Source: JBEDKD01 sp041172365
Lineage (GTDB): Bacteria; Cyanobacteriota; Cyanobacteriia; Cyanobacteriales; Microcoleaceae
DNA length: 17,358 nucleotides
Assembly (NCBI GenBank): GCA_041172365.1
Contig: JBEDKD010000171.1
Span: 1-17,358, forward strand
Direction: 5' to 3'
Translations under genes and position numbers: made by a program
Shown: positions 7,068 through 13,651 of the stretch, piece by piece
How the letters are laid out: the number at the start of each line of letters is the position of its first letter
Numbering within the stretch: the first letter of the stretch is position 1
The notes under the pieces: generated by a model
Told to the model about the DNA's origin: nothing
Database searches by the model: none
What the model saw: only the letters and a program-made list of their open reading frames with translations

Positions 7068-8351
7068 ATGGCACTGGAACAACTTTTCCCAACCTTTTCT
7101 CCCTTGCCAACTGCCACAACTAATCACGAATTAGATTATGATGTTACTATTGTTGGCGGTGGTATTGTGGGCGCGACTCTCGCGTGTTCTCTTAAAGATT
7201 CTGGCTTGAAAATTGCGATTATTGAACCACAATTACCCTCGATCGCGGCTTCTCGAAGTCAAGCCTACGCGATTACTTTATTATCGGGCTTAATTTTAGA
7301 GGGAATTGGAGTTTGGCAAAAGATTTTACCTCAAATCACGACGTTTCATCAAATTAATCTTTGTGATGGCAATTATCCGAGAATTGTGGAATTTTATCCC
7401 CAAGATTTAGGGAAAACTCAGAAAGTGTCTCCCCCCAAAAGTGCTATGGGTTATGTGGGGGAACATCGGGTTTTATTAACGGCTTTGCAGGAATGTTTAG
7501 AAAATTCTCCTAATGTGTCTTGGGTTTGTCCCGCGGAATTTGTCCAAGTTAATTATCAGTCAGAATACGCGTGCGTTGATGTCAAAATTAATGGGGAAAT
7601 TCGCACTATTTCTACTAAATTATTAATTGCCGCGGATGGAGCCCGATCGCGTCTTCGCACATCCGCCAATATTAAAACATCAGGTTGGAAATATTGGCAA
7701 TCATGTATCGCGATGACAATTAAGACGGAAAAACCCCATAATGAAATCGCATACGAAAGATTTTGGCCTAGTGGTCCGATGGGGGTTTTACCCTTACCGG
7801 GGAATCGTTGTCAAGTGGTTTGGACTGCCCCCCACGCGGAAGCAAATAGTTTAAAAGAATGGGATGAAAAAGAGTTTTTAAGCTTATTAGAATATCGCAC
7901 TGGAGGTGTCTTAGGTAAATTAGAATTAGAAAGCGATCGTTATGTTTATCCCGTTCAATTAATGCAAAGCGATCGCTATGTTTTACCGAGATTAGCATTA
8001 ATAGGTGATGCGGCCCATTGTTGTCATCCTGTTGGGGGACAAGGCTTAAATATGGGGATACGAGATGCAGCCGCGATCGGGGAAATTATCACCAAAGCCC
8101 ATGAAAAAGGGGAAGATATCGGCGACTTAAAAGTATTAGAAAAATATGAAAATTGGCGACAAAAAGAAAACTTAGTTGTTTTAGGATTTACCGACTTTTT
8201 AGATCGATTATTTTCTAACACTTGGTTGCCGATAGTAGCATTTCGTCGTGTTTGTTTATGGAGTTTACAAAACCTCCCTCCCGTCAAATTTTTAGCCATC
8301 CGATTAATGACAGGATTATTAGGAGGAATACCTAAATTAGCCCAAGGCTAA
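7068..8351 (+). CDS. UbiH/UbiF-type FAD-dependent monooxygenase
   Basis: Flavoprotein hydroxylase of the UbiH/COQ6 family, 427 residues. The ADP-binding fold is seen as DVTIVGGGIVGATLA (25-39), with the ribose-binding acidic residue in IIEP (51-54). The second FAD/NAD motif DGARSRLR (190-197) and the GD motif with its tail, LIGDAAHCCHPVGGQGLNMG (311-330), complete the set. In proteobacteria such enzymes hydroxylate the ubiquinone ring. Cyanobacteria make plastoquinone, phylloquinone and tocopherol, so the substrate here is uncertain. It may act on a membrane-associated isoprenoid quinone precursor, possibly via the hydrophobic C-terminus (about 375-420). Two AGCGATCG sites create a repeated SDRYV at residues 289-293 and 301-305. 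A strong hairpin overlaps the 3' end. Confidence 0.9.
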   Translation: MALEQLFPTFSPLPTATTNHELDYDVTIVGGGIVGATLACSLKDSGLKIAIIEPQLPSIAASRSQAYAITLLSGLILEGIGVWQKILPQITTFHQINLCDGNYPRIVEFYPQDLGKTQKVSPPKSAMGYVGEHRVLLTALQECLENSPNVSWVCPAEFVQVNYQSEYACVDVKINGEIRTISTKLLIAADGARSRLRTSANIKTSGWKYWQSCIAMTIKTEKPHNEIAYERFWPSGPMGVLPLPGNRCQVVWTAPHAEANSLKEWDEKEFLSLLEYRTGGVLGKLELESDRYVYPVQLMQSDRYVLPRLALIGDAAHCCHPVGGQGLNMGIRDAAAIGEIITKAHEKGEDIGDLKVLEKYENWRQKENLVVLGFTDFLDRLFSNTWLPIVAFRRVCLWSLQNLPPVKFLAIRLMTGLLGGIPKLAQG

Positions 8352-8367
8352 ATCAGGTATTCCTCCT
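8321..8367. other. strong two-part hairpin spanning the UbiH-like gene stop
   Basis: AGGAGGAATACCT (8321-8333) is perfectly complementary to AGGTATTCCTCCT (8355-8367). Inside the loop TTAGCC pairs with GGCTAA around CAA, so about 19 pairs form with a small internal bulge. The stop codon (8349-8351) lies in the apical part. No T-run follows (TTGACAAAC), so it is not a standard intrinsic terminator. It could protect the mRNA 3' end or pause transcription. Confidence 0.75.
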
Positions 8368-8516
8368 TGACAAACAGGACGCAATTTCCTCTAAGGGCAT
8401 TGCTCCGGGGCTCTTTCACGCGAGGGTTCAATTTTCCATTTTTCTCTTTCCCAAGCATCTACATGAGCAAAACAGGTGTAAAGTAAATTTTAAAGACTTA
8501 GTGAGTCATTAAGCCG

Positions 8517-9563
8517 ATGAAATTTTGTGAACTGGTACAACAATTAAGTTTAGTCGCGAGTCATAATTTGATGACTAGCCAAAGTCTCGATCCTGAGATT
8601 TCTGGAATTACCGCGATCGATAGAGCCCAAACAGGCACAATTAGTTATATCGAAGGGCAAAAATTTGCGAATTATGTGGCGACAACCTCCGCTTCCGCGT
8701 TAATTTTACCTTTAGATGAAACCTTACAAGCGCAAGCTTCTGCTCGTCAAATTGCTTGGATCGCGACGTCGGAACCTCGTTTATTATTCGCGCAAACGAT
8801 CGCGCTTTTTTATCAACCTTTTCGCCCCGCTCCGACAATTCATACTACAGCAGTGATTCACCCAGACTGTGAAATTGGGGAAGATGTCGCGATCGGTGCT
8901 CATGTGGTGATCGAAGCCGGGGTAAAAATCGGTAAAGGTGTTTGTATTCATCCCCATGTTGTCATTTATCCGGGTGCAGAAATTGGGGATTCGACAGTAT
9001 TGCACTCCCATTGTACGATCCATGAACGCACTCGTATTGGCTCAAATTGTGTGATTCATAGTGGTGCGGTAATTGGTGCTGAAGGGTTTGGTTTTGTCCC
9101 CACTCCCCAAGGTTGGTTTAAAATGGAACAATCCGGTTATGTGGTATTAGAAAATGGGGTTGAAGTCGGTTGTAATAGTACGATCGATCGTCCCGCGGTG
9201 GGAGAAACTCGCGTAGGTGAAAATACCAAATTTGATAATTTAGTACATATTGGGCATGGTTGTCAGATTGGTAAAAATTGCGCGTTTGCTGCCCAAGTTG
9301 GGTTAGCAGGAGGTGTCAAAGTCGGTAATAATGTGATTTTGGCAGGTCAAGTGGGAATCGCGAATCAAGCTAATATAGGAGATGGCGCGATCGCGTCAGC
9401 TAAAGCAGGTATTCATAATGATGTCCCCGCGGGGGCGATTGTTACGGGAGTGCCGGCCATTCCTCATAAAGTATTCCTGAAATCCGCGGCAATTTATAGT
9501 CGTCTTCCTGAACTTTACCAAGCCCTTAAACAAATTCAGCGTCATCTCAATCTCAAATCTTAA
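8517..9563 (+). CDS. lpxD: UDP-3-O-acylglucosamine N-acyltransferase
   Basis: Third step of lipid A synthesis: transfer of a 3-hydroxyacyl chain from acyl-ACP to the 2-amino group of UDP-3-O-acylglucosamine, in the cytoplasm at the inner membrane. The 348 residues divide into an N-terminal uridine-binding domain (1-100) and a left-handed beta-helix of hexapeptide repeats (about 105-320). The latter has repeated I/V-G-x-x-x-x-I/V turns and ends in the GVPAIPHKVFLK segment of LpxD. The GAEGFGFVPTPQGWFKM stretch (187-203) is typical. H247 in NLVHIGHGC aligns with the catalytic histidine (H239 of the E. coli enzyme), and H244 is the preceding conserved position. The C-terminal helix (about 325-348) is the usual ACP-contacting part. 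No other lpx gene is adjacent. Confidence 0.96.
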   Translation: MKFCELVQQLSLVASHNLMTSQSLDPEISGITAIDRAQTGTISYIEGQKFANYVATTSASALILPLDETLQAQASARQIAWIATSEPRLLFAQTIALFYQPFRPAPTIHTTAVIHPDCEIGEDVAIGAHVVIEAGVKIGKGVCIHPHVVIYPGAEIGDSTVLHSHCTIHERTRIGSNCVIHSGAVIGAEGFGFVPTPQGWFKMEQSGYVVLENGVEVGCNSTIDRPAVGETRVGENTKFDNLVHIGHGCQIGKNCAFAAQVGLAGGVKVGNNVILAGQVGIANQANIGDGAIASAKAGIHNDVPAGAIVTGVPAIPHKVFLKSAAIYSRLPELYQALKQIQRHLNLKS

Positions 9564-9606
9564 GTGGGCTGAGTATTCTGTTTATTTTTTTCCCCAGGGG
9601 GATAAA

Positions 9607-9634
9607 TTGGCAAAAATTCTTTGTATAATGCCAA
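9607..9634 (+). promoter_or_regulatory. -10 box within a TTGGCA/TGCCAA inverted repeat, upstream of cyAbrB gene
   Basis: TATAAT (9624-9629) is a consensus -10 box without a good -35. TTGGCA (9607-9612) and TGCCAA (9629-9634) form an inverted repeat that brackets and overlaps it, and a third half-site TGCCAA (9683-9688) lies four bases before the ATG. The layout is what an operator for a dimeric repressor would look like; the binding protein is unknown. Confidence 0.45.
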
Positions 9635-9691
9635 AATAGGAAATTAACAAAATTAGTCTATTATTAAGACTGAAGGAAATTTTGCCAAATT

Positions 9692-10117
9692 ATGACGACT
9701 GAACTACCAACAGAACCTTTAACAGGTCGTGCCTTACTGCAAAAAGTAAAAGAACTCTCCGACTTACCTCGTCGGGAGACCGCGAAATACTGTGGATATT
9801 ACAACCTCGGTAAAAATAATGAGGTACGAGTTAATCTCACAGATTTTTATGATGCTGTGTTGTTGGCGAAGGGTATTCCTTTAGACACCGAAAAAACCAG
9901 AGATGGTCGGGGACGGGAAGCTACCTATCGTGTTAGTGTTCACAAAAATGGTCAAATTGTGATTGGCTCTACTTATACTCAATCAATGGGTTTAACTCCG
10001 GGTGATGAGTTTGAAATTAAGTTGGGCTATAAGCATATTCACTTAATTCAAGTGGATGCGGATAAGCGCCGTAAAAATGGTTATGCTTCTGATGATGAGG
10101 ATGAGTCCGAAGAATAA
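9692..10117 (+). CDS. cyAbrB-family transcriptional regulator (AbrB-like)
   Basis: Cyanobacterial AbrB-like DNA-binding protein, 141 residues. The N-terminal half has the family hallmark LTGRALLQKVKELSDLPRRE followed by AKYCGYY. The C-terminal half holds the AbrB/SpoVT fold: GQIVIGSTYTQSMGLTPGDE then FEIKLGYKHIHLIQV. The AbrB-like domain is thus C-terminal, as is characteristic of cyAbrB, and the tail is acidic (DDEDESEE). These proteins act as abundant, nucleoid-like regulators of carbon/nitrogen balance, hydrogenase and other genes. I cannot tell cyAbrB1 (CalA) from cyAbrB2 by eye. A GAAGGA ribosome-binding site lies about 13 nt before the ATG, separated by a TTTGCCAAA box. The stop codon overlaps the next start (TAATG), suggesting translational coupling. 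Confidence 0.95.
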   Translation: MTTELPTEPLTGRALLQKVKELSDLPRRETAKYCGYYNLGKNNEVRVNLTDFYDAVLLAKGIPLDTEKTRDGRGREATYRVSVHKNGQIVIGSTYTQSMGLTPGDEFEIKLGYKHIHLIQVDADKRRKNGYASDDEDESEE

Positions 10118-11034
10118 TGTCGCGACTCTTCTTAGCTTTTAGTTCCCCTTTCTGGCTGATGCTTTTGGTGTCAGTCAGAGATTTTTGGCTATCTTTACCT
10201 CCTCTGTTGAGGGGGTTGACTTTTTTTGGGGTTTGGTTGGGGTTATGGCTTCCGATCGCGGTGGTTTTAAGTTTCGCGTTGGGTTGGCATCCCCCTCAAC
10301 CTCTGGGTAATAAAAAGTTACCTTTTCTGGCTTCTCTGTATATTCTTGTCCCTTTTTTGTTATGGGGAGTGATTACGATTGAAGGGGTTTCTCCATCGGT
10401 GTATGGGTTGGGGGGAAATACTCAATTTTTGGGATCGATGGGGTTGGGTTGGTTTTTAGGTGTGATCTGTTTAACGATATTATTTACTCAACAATGGCTT
10501 TTCGGTTGGTTTAAATGGTCTTTTCCTAATTTTAATACTTCCTCTGAGCAAGTTTCTGAGACTAGCAAATCTGGGGTGTCTCTGTGGGCTTTTCTGTTAA
10601 CTCTGTTAGTGAATTTTATTTTGGGGTTATGGGTGAGTGCAACGGAGGAGGTGATTTTTCGGGGTTTTCTGCAAACGGAATTACAAGGGGGTTTTTCTGT
10701 TCTGCTCTCAGCCGCGATCGTCAGTGTGATTTTTGCCTTTGCCCATTTAATTTGGGAAGTGAAGGAGACGTTACCACAAATTCCGGGTTTATTGTTGATG
10801 GGGATGGTGTTAACTCTTGCCAGAATTACCGATAATGATAGTTTAGGGATCGCGATCGGTTTACATGGGGGATGGATATTCGGCATCGCGTCGATCGATA
10901 CTTTTGAGTTAATTAAATATACGGGAAAGGTTCCCGAATGGGTGACGGGTATCGGGGGGAAACCTCTGGCGGGAATAATTGGGATCGTTTTATTAGGTGT
11001 CACCGCGGTGATTTTAACGATTCTTAAGTATTAA
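10117..11034 (+). CDS. CPBP-family intramembrane protease (CAAX/Abi type)
   Basis: Polytopic membrane protein of 305 residues with the three CPBP (Abi, formerly CAAX amino-terminal protease) signatures. These are EEVIFRG (177-183; E177, E178 and R182), FAFAH (206-210; H210) and GLHGGW (248-253; H250). The glutamates and histidines would form the active site within the membrane. Hydrophobic segments lie near 34-56, 70-88, 106-125, 155-175, 195-212, 222-236, 243-262 and 284-303. Members cleave prenylated or membrane proteins, and others take part in bacteriocin immunity; the substrate here is unknown. The ATG shares its A with the TAA of the cyAbrB gene, so expression is probably coupled to that regulator. 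HIP1-like CGATCGCG sites mark it as resident DNA. Confidence 0.92.
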   Translation: MSRLFLAFSSPFWLMLLVSVRDFWLSLPPLLRGLTFFGVWLGLWLPIAVVLSFALGWHPPQPLGNKKLPFLASLYILVPFLLWGVITIEGVSPSVYGLGGNTQFLGSMGLGWFLGVICLTILFTQQWLFGWFKWSFPNFNTSSEQVSETSKSGVSLWAFLLTLLVNFILGLWVSATEEVIFRGFLQTELQGGFSVLLSAAIVSVIFAFAHLIWEVKETLPQIPGLLLMGMVLTLARITDNDSLGIAIGLHGGWIFGIASIDTFELIKYTGKVPEWVTGIGGKPLAGIIGIVLLGVTAVILTILKY

Positions 11035-11045
11035 TGAAATGAATG

Positions 11046-11132
11046 AACCACAAAGGCCGACTAGGACACAAAGGGGGGGCTTTTTGTCTTGGTTTGAGCG
11101 AGATCAAGAGAAACCAGGTTTCTCTTGATCTC
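11046..11132. repeat. ACCACAAAGG fragment and 33-bp near-perfect palindrome
   Basis: AACCACAAAGG (11047-11057) with GGACACAAAGGGG (from 11064) is a remnant of the same repeat type as at 4405. It is followed by GAGATCAAGAGAAACC (11100-11115), one central A, and GGTTTCTCTTGATCTC (11117-11132), a perfect 16-bp inverted repeat. AGAAACC/GGTTTCT palindromes are recurrent in cyanobacterial intergenic DNA. It might act as a terminator-like structure after the protease gene, but no T-run follows. Confidence 0.75.
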
Positions 11133-11170
11133 AGACACGGGAAAATTTTGACAATTTTCTTGAGTAGAAC

Positions 11171-11199
11171 TTGACAAACCTCAAACCATGAACTATATT
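11171..11199 (+). promoter_or_regulatory. sigma-70-type promoter for candidate small RNA
   Basis: TTGACA (11171-11176) and TATATT (11194-11199) are separated by exactly 17 bp, the best -35/-10 pair seen in the window. Transcription would start near 11206. No annotated gene follows on this strand before the terminator-like stem at 11319-11343. Confidence 0.6.
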
Positions 11200-11205
11200 A
11201 GAGAA

Positions 11206-11350
11206 AGAAATGGATGTTGCAGACATGCTCTCAGCATGACATCCCGTTACCCACAAGGGTCGAGGAAATTCCGGTAAAGACGTTCTGAATACCAAAATAG
11301 GATAAATATATTTTGGCGAAGGCTCCGCTCCTTAAGGAGCCTTTGTTATT
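11206..11350 (+). ncRNA. candidate structured small RNA, about 145 nt
   Basis: A consensus promoter ends just before this stretch and a terminator-like hairpin closes it. Between them are successive inverted repeats. GGATGT/ACATCC (11212-11217, 11239-11244) encloses ATGCT/AGCAT (11225-11229, 11233-11237). Then come ACCC/GGGT (11249-11252, 11257-11260), GGAA/TTCC (11264-11272), and CCAAAATA/TATTTTGG (11292-11299, 11309-11316). I do not recognise it as tRNA, tmRNA, 6S, SRP or RNase P RNA. Two tiny frames, of 9 codons (11210-11239) and 13 codons (11236-11277), overlap by ATGA, so a leader-peptide or dual-function RNA cannot be excluded. Neither has a good ribosome-binding site. The exact ends are estimates. 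Confidence 0.45.
11319..11350 (+). terminator. intrinsic terminator-like hairpin
   Basis: AAGGCTCC (11319-11326) pairs with GGAGCCTT (11336-11343) and is followed by TGTTATTTT, a moderately T-rich tail on the + strand. The segment 11327-11340 (GCTCCTTAAGGAGC) is also a perfect palindrome, giving an alternative fold. The other strand lacks a T-run beside the stem, so it points at + strand transcripts. Confidence 0.55.
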
Positions 11351-11899
11351 TTAGGGTTTCGGTAAATCCCTATTATGCAATAAGTTTTTGGCTATGACGA
11401 AGAAACCCACTTTCTTCACTTTACCTATGCCTTCGTATTTAGGATAAGCACTGTGTATGTGTAATCTCAGCTTTTTACTTTCTCTGAATGCGGCAAAGGC
11501 CACGAAATAATCAACCTCAATATCGTTGGAATCCAAAACTTTAACGGTGGCAAAATTTCCATACCCCGCGTGGCAAACTAACGTTTCCTTATCGCCCAAT
11601 GACTTGATAATACTCGGTAATTGCTTTGAGAGATTGTATCTCTCAAAATTAAAGGCTCTGGACTCTCTGGGTCCATTGTACATCAATAACTTTGATTCTT
11701 CCCCAGAAAGTTCATCTGAATTTTTAGTGAAGCAATGTAAGCCATAAGTTACTATAAACTTGTATATAATTGGCTGTTTTTCATCTCTTTTGTCGAGATA
11801 CTCAACCCAGTCAGCATTAAGATGTGATAAATCATAGGTTTCACCATTTAGGATAAAATTTTTCCATGATATAACTTCTTTGACAGTCTTGAACTTCAT
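11351..11899 (-). CDS. conserved hypothetical protein
   Basis: A 182-residue soluble protein that I cannot assign to a named domain. The sequence shows features of a compact alpha/beta protein: TYDLSHLN (21-28), then two strands ending in GLHCFTK (53-59), NFERYNLSKQLP (84-95), CHAGYGNFATVKV (109-121) and LRLHIHSAYPKY (144-155). The recurrent histidines and the HxH pair could suggest metal or nucleic-acid binding, but this is only a guess. From memory it resembles small hypothetical proteins scattered in bacterial accessory regions. It has no HIP1 site and no clear ribosome-binding site before the ATG at 11899. It ends directly against the candidate small-RNA terminator. Transfer from outside is plausible. 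Confidence 0.75.
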   Translation of the reverse strand: MKFKTVKEVISWKNFILNGETYDLSHLNADWVEYLDKRDEKQPIIYKFIVTYGLHCFTKNSDELSGEESKLLMYNGPRESRAFNFERYNLSKQLPSIIKSLGDKETLVCHAGYGNFATVKVLDSNDIEVDYFVAFAAFRESKKLRLHIHSAYPKYEGIGKVKKVGFFVIAKNLLHNRDLPKP

Positions 11900-12107
11900 A
11901 AAAACATAGTAACTAAGATTTTTTGTAGCAGAAAAGTCATTTTAACTCTCTGTTGCATTTAGCGTCCATTGCGACATTTGCATCTGTGAGGGTGTCAATT
12001 TGTTGTGGCTAATACATCTACCCAATAGGTAAATGCTTCTTATCTGTAAGTGTTTGAGGTTACTGGCCGCGGGTGATTTCAACCTTTAGTTTGCTAAATC
12101 CTCGTCC

Positions 12108-12157
12108 TAGGGTGCGTCAGACAGCCACCGAAAAATATTAATATCTGACACACCCTA
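12108..12157. repeat. 50-bp inverted-repeat element (TAGGGTGCGTCAGA ends)
   Basis: TAGGGTGCGTCAGA (12108-12121) and TCTGACACACCCTA (12144-12157) are inverted repeats with one mismatch in 14, separated by a 22-bp A/T-rich centre. It lies 35 bp past the stop of the minus-strand gene at 12193. The GGGTGCGTCAGA motif is a common miniature-repeat end. The remaining 11900-12107 shows no gene, only a short open frame on the minus strand without a start. Confidence 0.7.
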
Positions 12158-12192
12158 ATTGTGATGATCTGACTCTGAATTCAGGGAACAAA

Positions 12193-13062
12193 TTATTTCG
12201 GATCAGGCTTTGATGCTCTCAATTCTTGTTTTGCACCCAATACTCGGTACACATCTTGTCGAGTAATTCGATCACCGAGTCGCGGCTCTTCCATGTCAAT
12301 CATCAGAGCTTCAGTGGCAGCATTAATAGCTTCAATTGGGTTCAAACCCTTGCGTCGAATATATTTGGCCGCGAGGTCTTCAATTTGTGCAATACGCTGA
12401 AGTTGAGTAACATGGACGTTATTTTTGGGTGTTTCGTAGTATTTAACATCCAAAATTTCATTAATCGATTTCTTCTGCATACCAAAAAGATGTTGGTAAA
12501 TCTTACCCAGAGCAGAAGCGTAAATGCCTCTCTGTCCCCCTCTAATTGAATACTGCTTTGTGTACGCATGGAGAGACTGTTGATTTGCGTCAATCCATTC
12601 TCCAATTGCCGAGCGTAGATCCTTATTCAAAATGATTGAAGCGTAGCGAAACTCAAACTTCTGAATATATTCGTCTTCATCTCTAATGATTCCAAAAGCA
12701 TAATCAGCACGTCTCTCCAAAGTCTCATGGAGTGCAGCCGCTAACAGAGCAATTGCTTGTCTACGCATACCGATCACGGCCGCGTACAAAATCATTGCCA
12801 TGAAATCTTCTGTGGAGATCAGATTACCCTCAATAAACCCTTGCCCTTGAAACTCAACAATCTCTCCTTTGAATCCGTAACCTTTCAACTTAGCGAGAGC
12901 ATTGGCTTCAGCACGCAATGTATCACTTAACCAACCTTCATTAAACCCAACTGCTTTACTCGCTTGTCGCATAGACCAGCGATACTCTCCATCGGGCATC
13001 ATGTATACTGGAATGGGAATTCCTCCGATGGTAATATTCTTGCTTTTTGGCTCTTGTGACAT
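12193..13062 (-). CDS. hypothetical protein of phage/mobile-element flavour
   Basis: A 289-residue protein without a recognised catalytic motif. The N-terminal part (about 10-90) begins with strands IGGIPIPVYMMPDG then an HTH-like stretch WSMRQASKAVGFNEGWLSDTL. It reminds me of the N-terminal modules of phage antirepressor or P63C-like proteins, but I could not confirm this. The middle (about 86-120) is helical and hydrophobic, with ILYAAVIGMRRQAIALLAAALHE split across it. The C-terminal part includes YASALGKIYQHLFGM and a charged tail. A GTG at 13077 would add five residues, but GAGG lies 10 nt upstream of the ATG at 13062, so I use that. The upstream region has two operator-like palindromes, suggesting self-regulation. 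No HIP1 site is present. Confidence 0.7.
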   Translation of the reverse strand: MSQEPKSKNITIGGIPIPVYMMPDGEYRWSMRQASKAVGFNEGWLSDTLRAEANALAKLKGYGFKGEIVEFQGQGFIEGNLISTEDFMAMILYAAVIGMRRQAIALLAAALHETLERRADYAFGIIRDEDEYIQKFEFRYASIILNKDLRSAIGEWIDANQQSLHAYTKQYSIRGGQRGIYASALGKIYQHLFGMQKKSINEILDVKYYETPKNNVHVTQLQRIAQIEDLAAKYIRRKGLNPIEAINAATEALMIDMEEPRLGDRITRQDVYRVLGAKQELRASKPDPK

Positions 13063-13089
13063 GATCAAATACCTCACTTAATTACGAGA

Positions 13090-13152
13090 GTTCACCATCG
13101 GGTGAACCCGCTGGTACATATTGATAATGCCATAGGGTTAACCCTATGGCAA
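13090..13152 (-). promoter_or_regulatory. promoter with 24-bp palindromic operator, plus a second palindrome
   Basis: Read on the minus strand, TTGCCA (13152-13147) and CATTAT (13129-13124) are 17 bp apart. A perfect 24-bp palindrome, TGCCATAGGGTT/AACCCTATGGCA (13128-13151), fills the spacer and touches both hexamers. A second inverted repeat, GTTCACC-N4-GGTGAAC (13090-13107), sits in the predicted early transcript, about 30-45 bp before the ATG. A repressor bound to the first palindrome would occlude RNA polymerase. Confidence 0.5.
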
Positions 13153-13213
13153 GAGTTTTGTGTAAAGAAGTTATTTCTTGGGAGTAGCAAAGGTTAATTG
13201 CAGCCGCTCCACT

Positions 13214-13397
13214 GTGCCGTTAGGTGGCAAAATCCTCTGTGAAACAGTTTATCGTTGCACCCGATTCAACCAACACAACCCTATCACCGCCTGAAAAAAT
13301 GCGCGACTCCCTCAAACCTTCATCACTGAAGGAACTACGATCCCAGGTGAGGCGGCGCGATCGCGTTTGGGTGCATGGGGTATGCCTTCTGTGGATT
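13214..13397. repeat. dispersed repeat R1 (about 185 bp family)
   Basis: Begins TGCCGTTA and ends TCTGTGGATTT. It is closely similar to R2 (16436-16620), with several uninterrupted identical runs of 25-32 bases, and partly similar to R3 and R4. It contains a conserved hairpin CCTTCA-TCAC-TGAAGG (13317-13332) and a CGCGATCGCG site. A stop-free frame runs on from 13295 to the TGA ending at 13501, but it has no start codon and is closed by a stop at the same place in R2. Confidence 0.85.
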
Positions 13398-13522
13398 TAG
13401 ACGAGTTGCGGGTAGATGTGGTTGGCGGGGTTATCGGGTTCTATGAATTTGCAGCCGTTGATGCAGAGGGGTTGGAGGAAAGGCGTGGAGGTTGGTTTGG
13501 GTGAGTTGGGGAATCTTGAGTT

Positions 13523-13555
13523 GGGGGAGTTGGGCGAGGTTGACGGGTTGGGGGG
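13523..13555 (+). other. G-rich tract, possible G-quadruplex
   Basis: Four G-runs (13523-13527, 13532-13534, 13545-13547, 13550-13555) are spaced by loops of 4, 10 and 2 bases, within a longer TTGGGGGAGTTGGG low-complexity stretch. This meets a relaxed G-quadruplex pattern. An A/T-rich segment with TATAAT (13565-13570) follows. It is as likely to be slippage-derived low-complexity DNA. Confidence 0.35.
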
Positions 13556-13590
13556 TTGCGATGGTATAATTAATTAAATAATTAGTTAGT

Positions 13591-13616
13591 GTTAGGTTTC
13601 CTTCCATCAACCTAAC
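13591..13616. repeat. variant GTTAGGTT/AACCTAAC hairpin
   Basis: GTTAGGTT (13591-13598) pairs with AACCTAAC (13609-13616). It is the same family as the GTTGGGTT/AACCCAAC hairpins, but with a G-C pair changed to A-T in both arms, so pairing is kept. Confidence 0.7.
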
Positions 13617-13651
13617 CTACAAGATCAGTGAGCGCACCTAATAGTTAGCGA

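Noticed and set aside
11245..11277. Similarity of the CGTTACCCACAAGGGTCGAG segment to a glutamine riboswitch or RNase P core
   Set aside because: Only short fragments agree, the conserved pairing of either RNA is absent, and no suitable downstream gene lies on the strand.
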